A stretch of 64,000 nucleotides of DNA from positions 1,178,001 through 1,242,000 of the forward strand of contig JACKAE010000001.1 in NCBI GenBank assembly GCA_020635205.1, read 5' to 3'. How positions within the stretch are numbered: the stretch's first letter is position 1; each line of letters opens with the position of its first letter. This stretch comes from Ignavibacteria bacterium (lineage in GTDB: Bacteria > Bacteroidota > Ignavibacteria > OLB7). The position numbers and the translations under genes were made by a program. This document shows, piece by piece, positions 45,721 to 54,712 of this stretch. A model generated the notes under the pieces. It was not told where the DNA came from. It saw only the letters and a program-made list of their open reading frames with translations, and searched no databases.

Positions 45721-48700
45721 ATGCCTTTCGGTCACAACCCGCGTCGGCATTGCCACAATCTTTCTGGTCTATCCTGTTTTGCAGTAGCCGAGGTCGTGGT
45801 GATTTCTTTCGCTTTTCTTCTTGGGTTACCTTCGTTGGTTGCCCAACCAAATCCTGTCTCCACAACTCCGTTTCCGTTTACCAGCGAGCGATTTATCCGC
45901 AATGGTGAATTTTTTCGAGCATTTCAATCAGATTTCGAGGAAAATCATTCATGGAGTTCATCCGAACGCCTGTTGAGGTCTGATGCTGCAATCTATGCTG
46001 ACCTTCGTCACGCGGCCTTACAGGAGTTGGCGGAGTTGCGGGAAGATCGAATAAACCAAAACTATGCTGCCACAGCCTCTCTCCGAATTGGCCTAATTAC
46101 GCTTAAAAAGGAAGACTATGGTCGAGCACGCCTGAATTTTAACGATGCGGTAGCAACAGGAGAGGAGAATGCAGATGTTGCCCTGGGCTATATCGCAGGA
46201 GAAGCACTCTTTTGGATTGGCGCAAGCCACCTGATGGAATCGGGACGTGGTGGGTATACACAGGCGATTTCCTCGTTTAAGGCCAGTATTTCTTCGTTTC
46301 CAGCAAATCCACGAGCCGATGACGCACTCTACTTTCTCGGTCAGCTTGCCGAGGCGCGGGACGATTTCGACGACGCTCTTCTCTTCTACGGAGATTTGCT
46401 CGAGCAATATCCCCACAGCGACTATCGGGTTGCCGCAGCCATTCGCCGCACACAGCTTCTGAACATGCTTCACCGCTTCGATGAGGCAATGAACGAGCTT
46501 GAAGTTGCCGAGACGATGTGGTCCTGGTATAAAGCAGAAAAGTCAGAGACATCGCAGCGATATCACCACAAAGTAGACCTTGAACTGGTCTTGCTTCGGG
46601 GTGAAATCAGTATTGGACGGAATGACCTGCCCGGAGCCGAGCGAGCTTGGCTGACACTTCTCTACGAACTCGATGGCGGATACCGACGAGCCGGTATGTT
46701 GGGTCTTGCCGAAACCTATCGTGTTGCTGGGCTTACAGATTCGGCAGTTTCCCTCTATTCGCGCATTATTGAAGAAAAACGGGATGATTCTCCCGGAATG
46801 CAGGCCGAATATTTTCTGGCGATTGCACTGATTGGATCGTCCAACACTTCAGATCAAGCCAAGGAGGAAGCTCGGGGAGTACTGCAAGAAATTGCTGAAG
46901 CTGAAGACCACACCATGCGGGATCAGGCACTACTGACCTTAGGTGATCTCGCCTACAGAGAGGGTGATTTCGTTCAATCTGTCGCATTCTGCCGCGAGGT
47001 GATCGAGAGAACACCCTCCCGCAGAGTTAAAGCAAGAGCTGAGGCTCTATCTGGTGGAGCCAACTTGCAACTTCATCGATTCGATGCTTCCGCCCGAGCC
47101 TTTGCGCAGGCAGAGGAGATTGCCGCTTCAATTTCCGACCGTGATATGCCGGAGCGGGAATATCTAATGGATCTCTCTGGTCGGATGCGTGGAGTTGCCT
47201 TGATGTGGGGAGAGAGATACGACGAGGCGGTTGCTGCCTTTAACGTCTGGCTCAGAGACTACTCGGATACCACACTGATTCCTACTGTGCTTTGGCTTCG
47301 AGGGGAGACTGAGTTTGCAGCCGAGCGATATGGCGAGGCTGTCAGGACTATGGAGGGAATTGTAGAGGATTGGTTAGAGTCCGACCGGGTGGAGCCAGCA
47401 CTCTACACAATTGGCTGGTCGCAGTTGCGGATGAACAACTTGCCGAAAGCTGAGTCAGCTTTTGCCCGATTAGTGAAAGCCTATCCCCTCTCCGAATTCG
47501 CGGCGCAAAGCCAGATTAGACGTGGTGACTGCTTCTACTTGCAGAAAAATTTTGGAACGGCAGCGGACATCTATGGGACAATCGAGACGATGAACCCCAC
47601 GCCGGAGGAGGCACAGTATGCGGCCTACCAGAAGGCAATGGCTGTTTGGCAGGCAGGGGATACCGTTTCGGCGCGGCGGAACTTCTCAATTTTTGTCGCC
47701 AATAACGGGGGATCGGAGTGGGGAGACGATGCTCTCTTCATGAGTGGACTGCTCGACTACCGTGCTGGCGACTTTGAGGGGGCAATCAAAATCATGCGAA
47801 CACTCCTCGACACCTACGCCGACAGCCGCCTTCACGCCCGCGCTTACTACACAATCGGAGATTCCTACTATCGAATGCGAAAGTTTGATGAGGCCGTTGC
47901 AGCCTACTCGATTGTTACCGAACGATTCCCCGAAAGTACCTACATGAAAGATGCCGAGACCGGCATTGTCTACGCGCGGGCAGCCTTGGAAAAAGTGAAC
48001 GATCGCTCTCAGCTTGAGGCTGTGCAAGTAAACGAGATTGGGGGACGCCCAAGCTACGAACTGGAGCTACGTCGGGCACAGATTTTCCTCGATGCCAATC
48101 GAATTGAAGATGCTGAGAAAGAGTATCAGTCATTCATCGCGAATAATCCTGAAAGTGGCAATCTGCCGGTTGCGTGGCTTGGTTTGGCAGACTGTGCGTT
48201 GCTTCGTAGGGATACAGCGGCAGCAATAGATACGTTAGCAACGCTTGTCAGGACGTTTAACGAGGGACATGTGGTTCCGGCTGCCGCACTTCGTTTGGTA
48301 GACCTTCACTTGTTGGAGTCCGATACAGTAAGTGCTATCGAGACACTTGCAAATCTTCGAGCAAAGTTCTCCGAGAGTGCTGCGGCCTCGACAGCGTTGA
48401 TTAAAGAGGCTGAGCTTCTGCTTAGCACAGGGCGTCGTCAAGATGCAAAAGGAGTGCTACGAGAGGGAGTTGCAGGTTTAGATAGCATCAGTGGGCATCA
48501 GACGCGGAGTGGGGGGCGGATCCTAAGCCTGATAGCCGAACTGGAAATTGCTGATGGTGAAATCGATAGTGCCCGGAGCCGCTGGCAACTTCTGGCCGAG
48601 CGAACGGACTCGTTGGCAGCCAAAGCGCTTCTGGATCTGGCTGATAGCTACACGAAGACCAAGGAGACAGAAAAGGCTATCGAAGCCTATCAGGGCTTGT

Positions 48701-48885
48701 TAAAGCGAATATCGTCCGATAGTGGTTTGCGTGCCCAAGCGGAACTTGGGTTGGCGCGGGCATACGAGGCGAGTGGGGATATAAACAAAGCCTTAGAACT
48801 CTACCGGGCGATTATTGAACGCCACGGCGATGATCCCTACAGCAAGGAGGCCGGGCGGAGGCTTCAGGAGATAGAAGATCTATGA
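45721..48885 (+). CDS. Very large exported TPR protein
   Basis: About 1054 residues. The signal region (VVVISFAFLLGLPSLVAQ) precedes a long run of tetratricopeptide repeats, for example DDALYFLGQLAEARDDFDDAL, AEYFLAIALIG, ARAYYTIGDSYYRMRKFDEAVAAYSIVTERFP and AQAELGLARAYEASGDINKALELYRAIIERHGDDP. The YSIVTERFPES and FPANPRADDALYFLG segments are like BamD/YbgF-type periplasmic TPRs. A scaffold role at the envelope is likely. The stop overlaps the next start (ATGA), so it is coupled to the barrel gene. Confidence 0.86.
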   Translation: MPFGHNPRRHCHNLSGLSCFAVAEVVVISFAFLLGLPSLVAQPNPVSTTPFPFTSERFIRNGEFFRAFQSDFEENHSWSSSERLLRSDAAIYADLRHAALQELAELREDRINQNYAATASLRIGLITLKKEDYGRARLNFNDAVATGEENADVALGYIAGEALFWIGASHLMESGRGGYTQAISSFKASISSFPANPRADDALYFLGQLAEARDDFDDALLFYGDLLEQYPHSDYRVAAAIRRTQLLNMLHRFDEAMNELEVAETMWSWYKAEKSETSQRYHHKVDLELVLLRGEISIGRNDLPGAERAWLTLLYELDGGYRRAGMLGLAETYRVAGLTDSAVSLYSRIIEEKRDDSPGMQAEYFLAIALIGSSNTSDQAKEEARGVLQEIAEAEDHTMRDQALLTLGDLAYREGDFVQSVAFCREVIERTPSRRVKARAEALSGGANLQLHRFDASARAFAQAEEIAASISDRDMPEREYLMDLSGRMRGVALMWGERYDEAVAAFNVWLRDYSDTTLIPTVLWLRGETEFAAERYGEAVRTMEGIVEDWLESDRVEPALYTIGWSQLRMNNLPKAESAFARLVKAYPLSEFAAQSQIRRGDCFYLQKNFGTAADIYGTIETMNPTPEEAQYAAYQKAMAVWQAGDTVSARRNFSIFVANNGGSEWGDDALFMSGLLDYRAGDFEGAIKIMRTLLDTYADSRLHARAYYTIGDSYYRMRKFDEAVAAYSIVTERFPESTYMKDAETGIVYARAALEKVNDRSQLEAVQVNEIGGRPSYELELRRAQIFLDANRIEDAEKEYQSFIANNPESGNLPVAWLGLADCALLRRDTAAAIDTLATLVRTFNEGHVVPAAALRLVDLHLLESDTVSAIETLANLRAKFSESAAASTALIKEAELLLSTGRRQDAKGVLREGVAGLDSISGHQTRSGGRILSLIAELEIADGEIDSARSRWQLLAERTDSLAAKALLDLADSYTKTKETEKAIEAYQGLLKRISSDSGLRAQAELGLARAYEASGDINKALELYRAIIERHGDDPYSKEAGRRLQEIEDL

Positions 48886-50738
48886 GAAAAAGTTGGTTTG
48901 GTTTTTTGGGCGCAGCCGTCACCTCGGCTACCTCCCGGAGTGGTGATTATCCATGCGTAATTGACCACCCCGCTGCTGGAGCGGTGAGAGGGAGGGGAGA
49001 TGTTTTCTCTCCTCCCTCGACGGGAGTTCTTGACAGAGAAGAGTCTGCTGTGCTAAGAGTGAGTGTTGTTAGCATTGGCACTCTCCTCTTCTCTTTGCTC
49101 CTTACCTCGCTACCAGTTCTTGGGCAGACGCCGAAGCCTAACGTAGAACGAAGCTCCGCAGAGGGGCCGAGTGTGGAACAGATCAGGCCGGATGAACCAA
49201 TTGATTTACCGTTAGAGATGCTTCTGCGGTTGAACGACACGGCCAGTTCAGTCTTTACGAAGAAACCCCTTCAGCAGCCAGAACCACTTGCCTTGGCGGT
49301 GTTGGACACGCTGAATCCGCAGGGGAAAGAGGGAGAGATTACGATTCCGTTGCGGGGATACCCTGAGCCTGACCAGCCACCAACAAAAAATCGACCGATC
49401 TACGCCGAAGGTTCAATCGGGCTGAACACTACTGCCATGTTGCGTGCTGGAATTTCAGGAAATACCTGGCCGTTCGATTACCACGCATCTGTAGAGTATG
49501 GTTCTTCGAATGGTTGGGTAGATCATTCCAAAAGCTCTCGTTTCTCAGCTCGACTTGGTGGCGGGTATGTTATCGGGTTGGGATATGGCATCTTCAGTGG
49601 AGGGCACATGGGTGGAGAGGCTGAGTATCGTGCCCAGAGCTATCGACTCTACGCTCTCCCAACTCTGCCGGAGCGGGATCAAGTCGATTGGAGTCTGAAA
49701 GGGACGGGCACAGCTTCGCTTGCCGGATTTGATATTGAGGGAGTTGGACACCTCCGTCGCCTAACAATGGAGCAAAGCCTTCCAGTGATTGATGGAACCC
49801 AGCCTGCTCCACCAGGCGACACACACAATCTTGATGAGACTTCAGTAGAGGGGAAACTCCGCGCGAAAACATCTGCTCTCGGTCTCGGTTGGGAAGGTCT
49901 TCTCGACCTTCGATTGACAAATACATCTCTCGGTTCGGTTAACTACGGAAGTCTTGATGTGAACGGACTCTTCGAGACTCCAATCCTTGCCATTCGTGCG
50001 GGTGGAGCACTCAGCTTGGGTGGCGGAACCGACGGTAGTTCTCTCTCTCGCATAGCCCCTCGTGTGGAGCTTCGATTCTTTCCGTTTGATGGGCTTGTAG
50101 CAGCCGGGAAAATTGTTGGGGGAGTGCGGCAGACAACAGTCAAAGATCTATTCGGCGTGAATCCATACGCCACAATGGATGGACTTCTCTCTCCAGAAGA
50201 TGAAAAACTTGGCTATGAGATTTCGCTCCACTTAGAGCCAGCACAGTCGTGGGGTGTTCGGGTTGCTGGGTCGCGCCGCGATTACGCCTCCTACCTCTAC
50301 TTCAGTCAGTCTAATGCCGGAGAGTTTGCCCCGAACTACAGCGGCGCAAACGTTGACATTGTCAGTGGAGACTTCTATATCCGTCTCGACTCTCGCAACG
50401 AGTTTTCAGGACTCGTGCAGTTCACGCAGGGAAATCTTGCCGACGGTTCGGTGCTCCCCTACATGCCGAAGTGGGATGCGGAGTTCTTTTACACTCGTCG
50501 CCTCTTCAACATTCCGGTTGCGGTCAGTGGATCTATCCGCTACATCGGCCCTCGTCAAGGGGGAACCACGGAACTCGATCCAGCGTTTCTTCTCGGGTTT
50601 GAGTGGTCCTACAACGTGGCGAAAATTTTTGATCTCGTATTAGAGGCAAGAAATCTGTTGGCGCAAGACTATCAGTTGTGGGAAGGATATGAAGAGCGGG
50701 GACTCTACTTAGCACTTGGGGCACGAACGAGGTTTTGA
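48882..50738 (+). CDS. Outer-membrane beta-barrel protein, TonB-receptor-like C-terminus
   Basis: 618 residues, partner of the giant TPR protein. The barrel part is clear from about residue 150 on (YAEGSIGLNTTAMLRAGISG, SRFSARLGGGYVIGLGYGIF, EISLHLEPAQSWGVRVAGSRRD) and ends LALGARTRF with a terminal Phe. A signal-like segment (SIGTLLFSLLLTSLPVLGQ) starts only at residue 64, after a proline/glycine-rich leader. The ATG at 48882 overlaps the previous stop; GTG codons at 49050 and 49059 would place the signal at the N-terminus and may be the real start. A GAGGGAGG/CCTCCCTC hairpin (48988-49018) lies in this leader. Confidence 0.78.
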   Translation: MRKSWFGFLGAAVTSATSRSGDYPCVIDHPAAGAVRGRGDVFSPPSTGVLDREESAVLRVSVVSIGTLLFSLLLTSLPVLGQTPKPNVERSSAEGPSVEQIRPDEPIDLPLEMLLRLNDTASSVFTKKPLQQPEPLALAVLDTLNPQGKEGEITIPLRGYPEPDQPPTKNRPIYAEGSIGLNTTAMLRAGISGNTWPFDYHASVEYGSSNGWVDHSKSSRFSARLGGGYVIGLGYGIFSGGHMGGEAEYRAQSYRLYALPTLPERDQVDWSLKGTGTASLAGFDIEGVGHLRRLTMEQSLPVIDGTQPAPPGDTHNLDETSVEGKLRAKTSALGLGWEGLLDLRLTNTSLGSVNYGSLDVNGLFETPILAIRAGGALSLGGGTDGSSLSRIAPRVELRFFPFDGLVAAGKIVGGVRQTTVKDLFGVNPYATMDGLLSPEDEKLGYEISLHLEPAQSWGVRVAGSRRDYASYLYFSQSNAGEFAPNYSGANVDIVSGDFYIRLDSRNEFSGLVQFTQGNLADGSVLPYMPKWDAEFFYTRRLFNIPVAVSGSIRYIGPRQGGTTELDPAFLLGFEWSYNVAKIFDLVLEARNLLAQDYQLWEGYEERGLYLALGARTRF

Positions 50739-50934
50739 GAGAATTAGAAATTCAAAAGGCAAAATTCAAAAAAGGGAGACCGTAGTTTGTAGATAGAGGT
50801 GAGAGTTTATGGGGTGGTAAATCGCCACAAAGAGCGTGAAGAGGGAGATGCGCGGATTGCTTCTAACTCTATCCTCTCTACGCAGTGAACCTCTACTTCT
50901 GAGTTTTGATTTTTTCATTTGCGGTGATACGACT

Positions 50935-52077
50935 ATGAACGGATACGACGAACAGAATGGTGGCGATCAGATGCGTGGGCGAGATGCCTCACGTTTGGGA
51001 GCCTTGATTAACAGGGGAGAAGAGGATGGGAGCCGAACAGTTGGAAACAGCATTCCGATGCCCGGATTTGAAGGAGCTGGAGAAGATGCTCCCGAGGAAG
51101 TATGGAACGCATCTGGAGCAATGACGCTGAACGACTATCAGCGGTTGCGGCGGGGATATGAGCGGGGAATTAACCCCGAAGCGTTGGAGCGAATGGAAGA
51201 AGCGCAGACTGTTACTGAACTGCCGAGGCCGGTAGTCTCTTCCGCGCCACCGATTCGGATAGAACCAGAGGTATGGAGAGAACCTGAAACTGTAGAGGTT
51301 GAGGAGATCGAGTCGACTCGGAAGCGAGGGATTGGCCCGGTTGCCGTGACAGCCATCCTCCTTGTTGGCATCTTCGGTGCGTTGATTCTCTACGCTGGCG
51401 GTGTTGCCTACATTACCGGACTTTTCACTGGCGACGAACCAGTCTCCGAGGAAAACCTGACGATGGTTACCGAGCGTCCACAAGATCAAGTGGAAGAGAT
51501 CGACCCAACAGGAGCGTTGACGCCGGGTGAGGAGATGGAGCTTGCCGATCAAGAGGCTACGGAATCAGAAGAGAAAGAAGCGGCTGAGAAGAAGCGACAA
51601 GAAGAGGAACAGTTGGCGAAGGAGAAAGAGAAGGAACGTCTGGAAGCAGAGCGAAAGGAGAAAGAGGCCACAGCCCTTAAAGCACAAAAAGAGGCGACTG
51701 AGAAGAAGGAGACGTTGCCTACAACGCAGAAACCAGAGCGGGCAATTGTGAAGGCACAAGTGGAAGAGCCAAAAGAGGGATCAGACCGCACAACTGTGCT
51801 AACTGCAACTCCACCATCCAAACAAGAGGTAGCAAAGACAACCTCGACAGCGGGGAAGTATACCGTGCAAGTTGGTGCTACGCCCGATAAGTCCGAGGCT
51901 GACCGGATTGCCGCCCGAGTCCGTTCCAAGGGAGGATCGAATGTGCAGGTGATTGCAAGCGAAAAGAACGGAGAAAAAATCTACCGCGTTCGCTTCGGTT
52001 CGTTCGGAACACAAGAGGAGGCAAAGGCAAAAGCTATAGGGATGGGGTTTGGGGATATTTGGGTGGTGAAGAAGTAG
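50935..52077 (+). CDS. SPOR-domain membrane protein
   Basis: 380 residues from MNGYDEQNGG. The N-terminal 130 residues are polar and cytoplasmic, one membrane segment (about 133-160, GPVAVTAILLVGIFGALILYAGG) crosses the inner membrane, then a K/E-rich coiled stretch (about 215-280) and a C-terminal SPOR domain (YTVQVGATPDKSEADRIAARV, YRVRFGSFGTQEEAKAKA). SPOR domains bind denuded peptidoglycan at division sites. A GTG at 50836 was rejected. It is on the same strand as the TPR and barrel genes, about 197 bases after them, with a short-repeat block between. Confidence 0.87.
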   Translation: MNGYDEQNGGDQMRGRDASRLGALINRGEEDGSRTVGNSIPMPGFEGAGEDAPEEVWNASGAMTLNDYQRLRRGYERGINPEALERMEEAQTVTELPRPVVSSAPPIRIEPEVWREPETVEVEEIESTRKRGIGPVAVTAILLVGIFGALILYAGGVAYITGLFTGDEPVSEENLTMVTERPQDQVEEIDPTGALTPGEEMELADQEATESEEKEAAEKKRQEEEQLAKEKEKERLEAERKEKEATALKAQKEATEKKETLPTTQKPERAIVKAQVEEPKEGSDRTTVLTATPPSKQEVAKTTSTAGKYTVQVGATPDKSEADRIAARVRSKGGSNVQVIASEKNGEKIYRVRFGSFGTQEEAKAKAIGMGFGDIWVVKK

Positions 52078-52105
52078 AGAAATCGGAAGTATAGAAAGAG
52101 TGAGT

Positions 52106-52140
52106 AAAAGGCATTGAGGCAGGCAGTCTCAATGCCTTTT
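52106..52140. terminator. Bidirectional terminator hairpin
   Basis: AAAAGGCATTGAG (52106-52118) pairs perfectly with CTCAATGCCTTTT (52128-52140). It lies between the convergent SPOR gene and the alpha/beta hydrolase gene and can serve both. Confidence 0.85.
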
Positions 52141-52154
52141 ACGATTATATCTAC

Positions 52155-52880
52155 TTATCCTTCTGTCTGTTCCTGCATAGCGGCCTTGCGCGCAAAGCGT
52201 TCAAGTTCAGTTACTAAGGCTCCCGGCTCTGGCCCAAAAATATCGTGTCCTGATTCGGGGAGTACGATGATTTCGATATTCGGAACAATAGTCTTCAAGA
52301 ATTCCGCTTGGTCTGGGGGGAATAGGCTGTCTTCTTGTCCCCCCCTAATCAACAGCAGTGGACAGGTTAGTTGCTTCAGTCCTTCGGATACGTCGGTGTA
52401 GGCGGAGTCGGTAGCCATGCCGCGAACGGCGGTTGATGTGATCTGAAGTTCTTCACGTTCCAAGACACGCTCAACCCAACGTTCATCGTATGGAGGGTAG
52501 AACGGAGGGAAGTCTCCCATGATGAATCCTTTCACTCGCTCTGGAACTTGGCTCGCAGCTTGAATGCCAATAGTTGAGCCGAGCGAGTGACCGAATACGA
52601 TACACTCCTGAAGAGCAAGGTGATTGAGGATCACGAGGATGTCCGATGCTTGGTCGGCGAGTGAATATCCTTCCTCTGGTGAATCGCTCTTCCCTCTGCC
52701 GCGCAGGTTGATAATGATGTGGTGGAGAGGTAGTTCTCCCCGTAAATCTGTCTCAATCTCTTCTGCTGAGTTTGTTGCCCCGGGGACGATCAGTATAGGT
52801 ATCCCCTTCGCTCCGGAGTTAAACTCGATCGCGTGAATTCCTACGCCGTTATTCTGAGCAAACACTTCCCGTCGTTCCAT
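52155..52880 (-). CDS. Alpha/beta hydrolase
   Basis: 241 residues from MERREVFAQN, with AAGGAG ahead of the ATG. The fold is visible in IPILIVPGATNSAEEI, HHIIINLRGRGKSDSPEEGYSLADQASDI, the nucleophile elbow VFGHSLGSTIG (Ser of GHSLG), the acid in LLLIRGGQEDSLFPP and the His in LPESGHDIFG. The catalytic triad is thus complete. The substrate is unknown. An upstream codon at 52985 would add 35 residues unlike the family. Confidence 0.9.
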   Translation of the reverse strand: MERREVFAQNNGVGIHAIEFNSGAKGIPILIVPGATNSAEEIETDLRGELPLHHIIINLRGRGKSDSPEEGYSLADQASDILVILNHLALQECIVFGHSLGSTIGIQAASQVPERVKGFIMGDFPPFYPPYDERWVERVLEREELQITSTAVRGMATDSAYTDVSEGLKQLTCPLLLIRGGQEDSLFPPDQAEFLKTIVPNIEIIVLPESGHDIFGPEPGALVTELERFARKAAMQEQTEG

Positions 52881-53305
52881 AATTTCAGTTTCTCCTTCTT
52901 GAGGTAGTAGATGATTGTGTGAAAGATTTATCAGGCACTCAGGATCAAATCGTACACGGATTGCGCGGATTCGGTGGATACACACAGATCAGATTTGTGT
53001 TCACCCGCTTTCATCCGTCCGACCCGTGTCCCATTTCATCGAGAACCACCGCTACAGAATACCGCAATGCAAACAATTGACCAAGAGAAAGCCTCGGCAT
53101 GGAAATCTCAGAAAAACGTAATGACGATCACGCCCGACGCGAAACCTGCTGTTGTATATTGAGAAGAAATGTCCAGCTAAAGTCTGGAATATCTTCCTCG
53201 CTTCCCGGCATGTAAGACGTGTCTCTCTCCGGGCATCACTGCTTCAATCAGGAGACTACCGTGCAAGTCAGTTCAGCGAGACAGAGTTAGTAAGCGCAAA
53301 GAAGC
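52881..53305. other. Intergenic stretch with dispersed repeat text
   Basis: About 425 bases between divergent genes, without a credible gene. Bases around 52,950-53,000 (ACACGGATTGCGCGGATTCG, then ACACACAGATCAGATTTGTG) resemble a repeat text common in bacterial intergenic DNA. A related fragment (CGCAGATCTCCGCGAATCG) is near 32,937. Confidence 0.45.
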
Positions 53306-54652
53306 ATGAAAAAGAACGTTGTCATTATCGGGAATGGAATTGCGGGCATCACCGCCGCACGATTTATCCGAAAGTTTAGCGATCACTCCATTACCGTCAT
53401 CTCCGAAGAGTCAGACCACTTCTACAGCCGCACAGCCCTAATGTATATCTACATGGGGCACATGACCTACGAGAACACGAAGCCATACGAAGACTGGTTC
53501 TGGAAAAAGAATCGGATTGAACTGGTGCGGGGGTATGTGACAAGCGTTGAGACCGATGGGAAGAAGCTCCACCTTGCGGGGGGAAACGTTGTAAACTACG
53601 ACGTGCTGATTCTCGCAACTGGTTCTCGCTCCCGCAAGTTCGGCTGGCCGGGACAAGACCTGAAGGGGGTGCAAGGACTGTACAGTCTGCAAGACCTTGA
53701 GTTTATGGAGGAGAATACGCGGGGAATCGAGCGTGGTGTGATTGTTGGGGGAGGGTTGATTGGCATTGAGATGGCAGAGATGCTCAACTCCCGGAATATC
53801 CCAGTTACATTTCTCGTGCGTGAAGATGAGTACTGGACAAACATCCTTCCGCACGAAGAAGGGGCAATGATAAGTCGTCACATCCGCGACCATCACATCG
53901 ACTTGCGTTTAGAGACCGAACTGAAAGAAGTACTGGCCGACGCAAACGGCTCTGTGCGAGGGGTGATAACCAGTAGAGGAGAGGAGGTGGCCTGTCAGTT
54001 CGTAGGCATTACAACCGGAGTAATGCCGAACGTAGAGTTCCTAAAAGAATCGACAATCGAAGTCAAACGCGGAATTGTAGTGAATGACTACTTCGAGACG
54101 AATCGGCCTGATATTTATGCCATCGGTGACTGCGCCGAGTTTAGCACACCACGTTCCGGCCATCCCCCAATCGAACAACTTTGGTACACCGGACGGATGC
54201 ACGGCGAGACGGTGGCGCGGACGATCTGCGGAGAGAGGACTACCTACGATCGTGGCGTCTGGTTCAACAGCGCAAAGTTCTTCGACATTGAATATCAGAC
54301 CTACGGCTTTGTCTCCAATGTTCCGCGAGAAGGTGAGGAGTCGCTCTACTGGGAACATCCCGATGGTCGCCACGCTGTTCGCATTAACTACAGAACCTCG
54401 GATGGCGTTGTGGTTGGTTCCAATTTTTTCGGGATCAGACATAGTCAGAGCGTCTGGGAGTCGTGGTTGCGTCAGGGGAAGAAGATCGACTATGTGTTAG
54501 AACATTTGGGAGCGGCAAACTTCGACCCAGAGTTCTACAAACAGTTCGAGGGGAGAGTGGTGGCCGAATACAACAAGCGACATCCGGGGAAGGAGCTGAC
54601 CTTAAAGCAGAAGAGGGGAGTTCGGTGGAGGAAGGAAGAGGTAGAGACATGA
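53306..54652 (+). CDS. FAD/NAD(P)-dependent oxidoreductase
   Basis: 448 residues of the two-dinucleotide-fold family (pyridine nucleotide-disulphide type; rubredoxin-reductase or NirB-like). The FAD site is NVVIIGNGIAGITAARF, the NAD(P) site is GVIVGGGLIGIEMAEML, and the second FAD motif is PDIYAIGDCAEF. No redox-active CxxC is visible. A large C-terminal part (about residues 310-448) is beyond the standard fold. It probably feeds electrons to the iron-sulphur membrane protein encoded 60 bases downstream. The stop codon lies inside a perfect 30-bp palindrome. Confidence 0.88.
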   Translation: MKKNVVIIGNGIAGITAARFIRKFSDHSITVISEESDHFYSRTALMYIYMGHMTYENTKPYEDWFWKKNRIELVRGYVTSVETDGKKLHLAGGNVVNYDVLILATGSRSRKFGWPGQDLKGVQGLYSLQDLEFMEENTRGIERGVIVGGGLIGIEMAEMLNSRNIPVTFLVREDEYWTNILPHEEGAMISRHIRDHHIDLRLETELKEVLADANGSVRGVITSRGEEVACQFVGITTGVMPNVEFLKESTIEVKRGIVVNDYFETNRPDIYAIGDCAEFSTPRSGHPPIEQLWYTGRMHGETVARTICGERTTYDRGVWFNSAKFFDIEYQTYGFVSNVPREGEESLYWEHPDGRHAVRINYRTSDGVVVGSNFFGIRHSQSVWESWLRQGKKIDYVLEHLGAANFDPEFYKQFEGRVVAEYNKRHPGKELTLKQKRGVRWRKEEVET

Positions 54653-54669
54653 TGCATCATGTCTCTACC
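54640..54669. repeat. Perfect 30-bp palindrome overlapping a stop codon
   Basis: Arms GGTAGAGACATGATG (54640-54654) and CATCATGTCTCTACC (54655-54669) are exact reverse complements with no spacer. The TGA of the oxidoreductase gene is at 54650-54652, inside the left arm. There is no T-run. It shares the core ACATGATGCATCATGT with the palindrome at 56,141. Confidence 0.85.
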
Positions 54670-54712
54670 GTATGTCTTATCTACTACGATCCATTAACAA
54701 CTATCTATTCTC

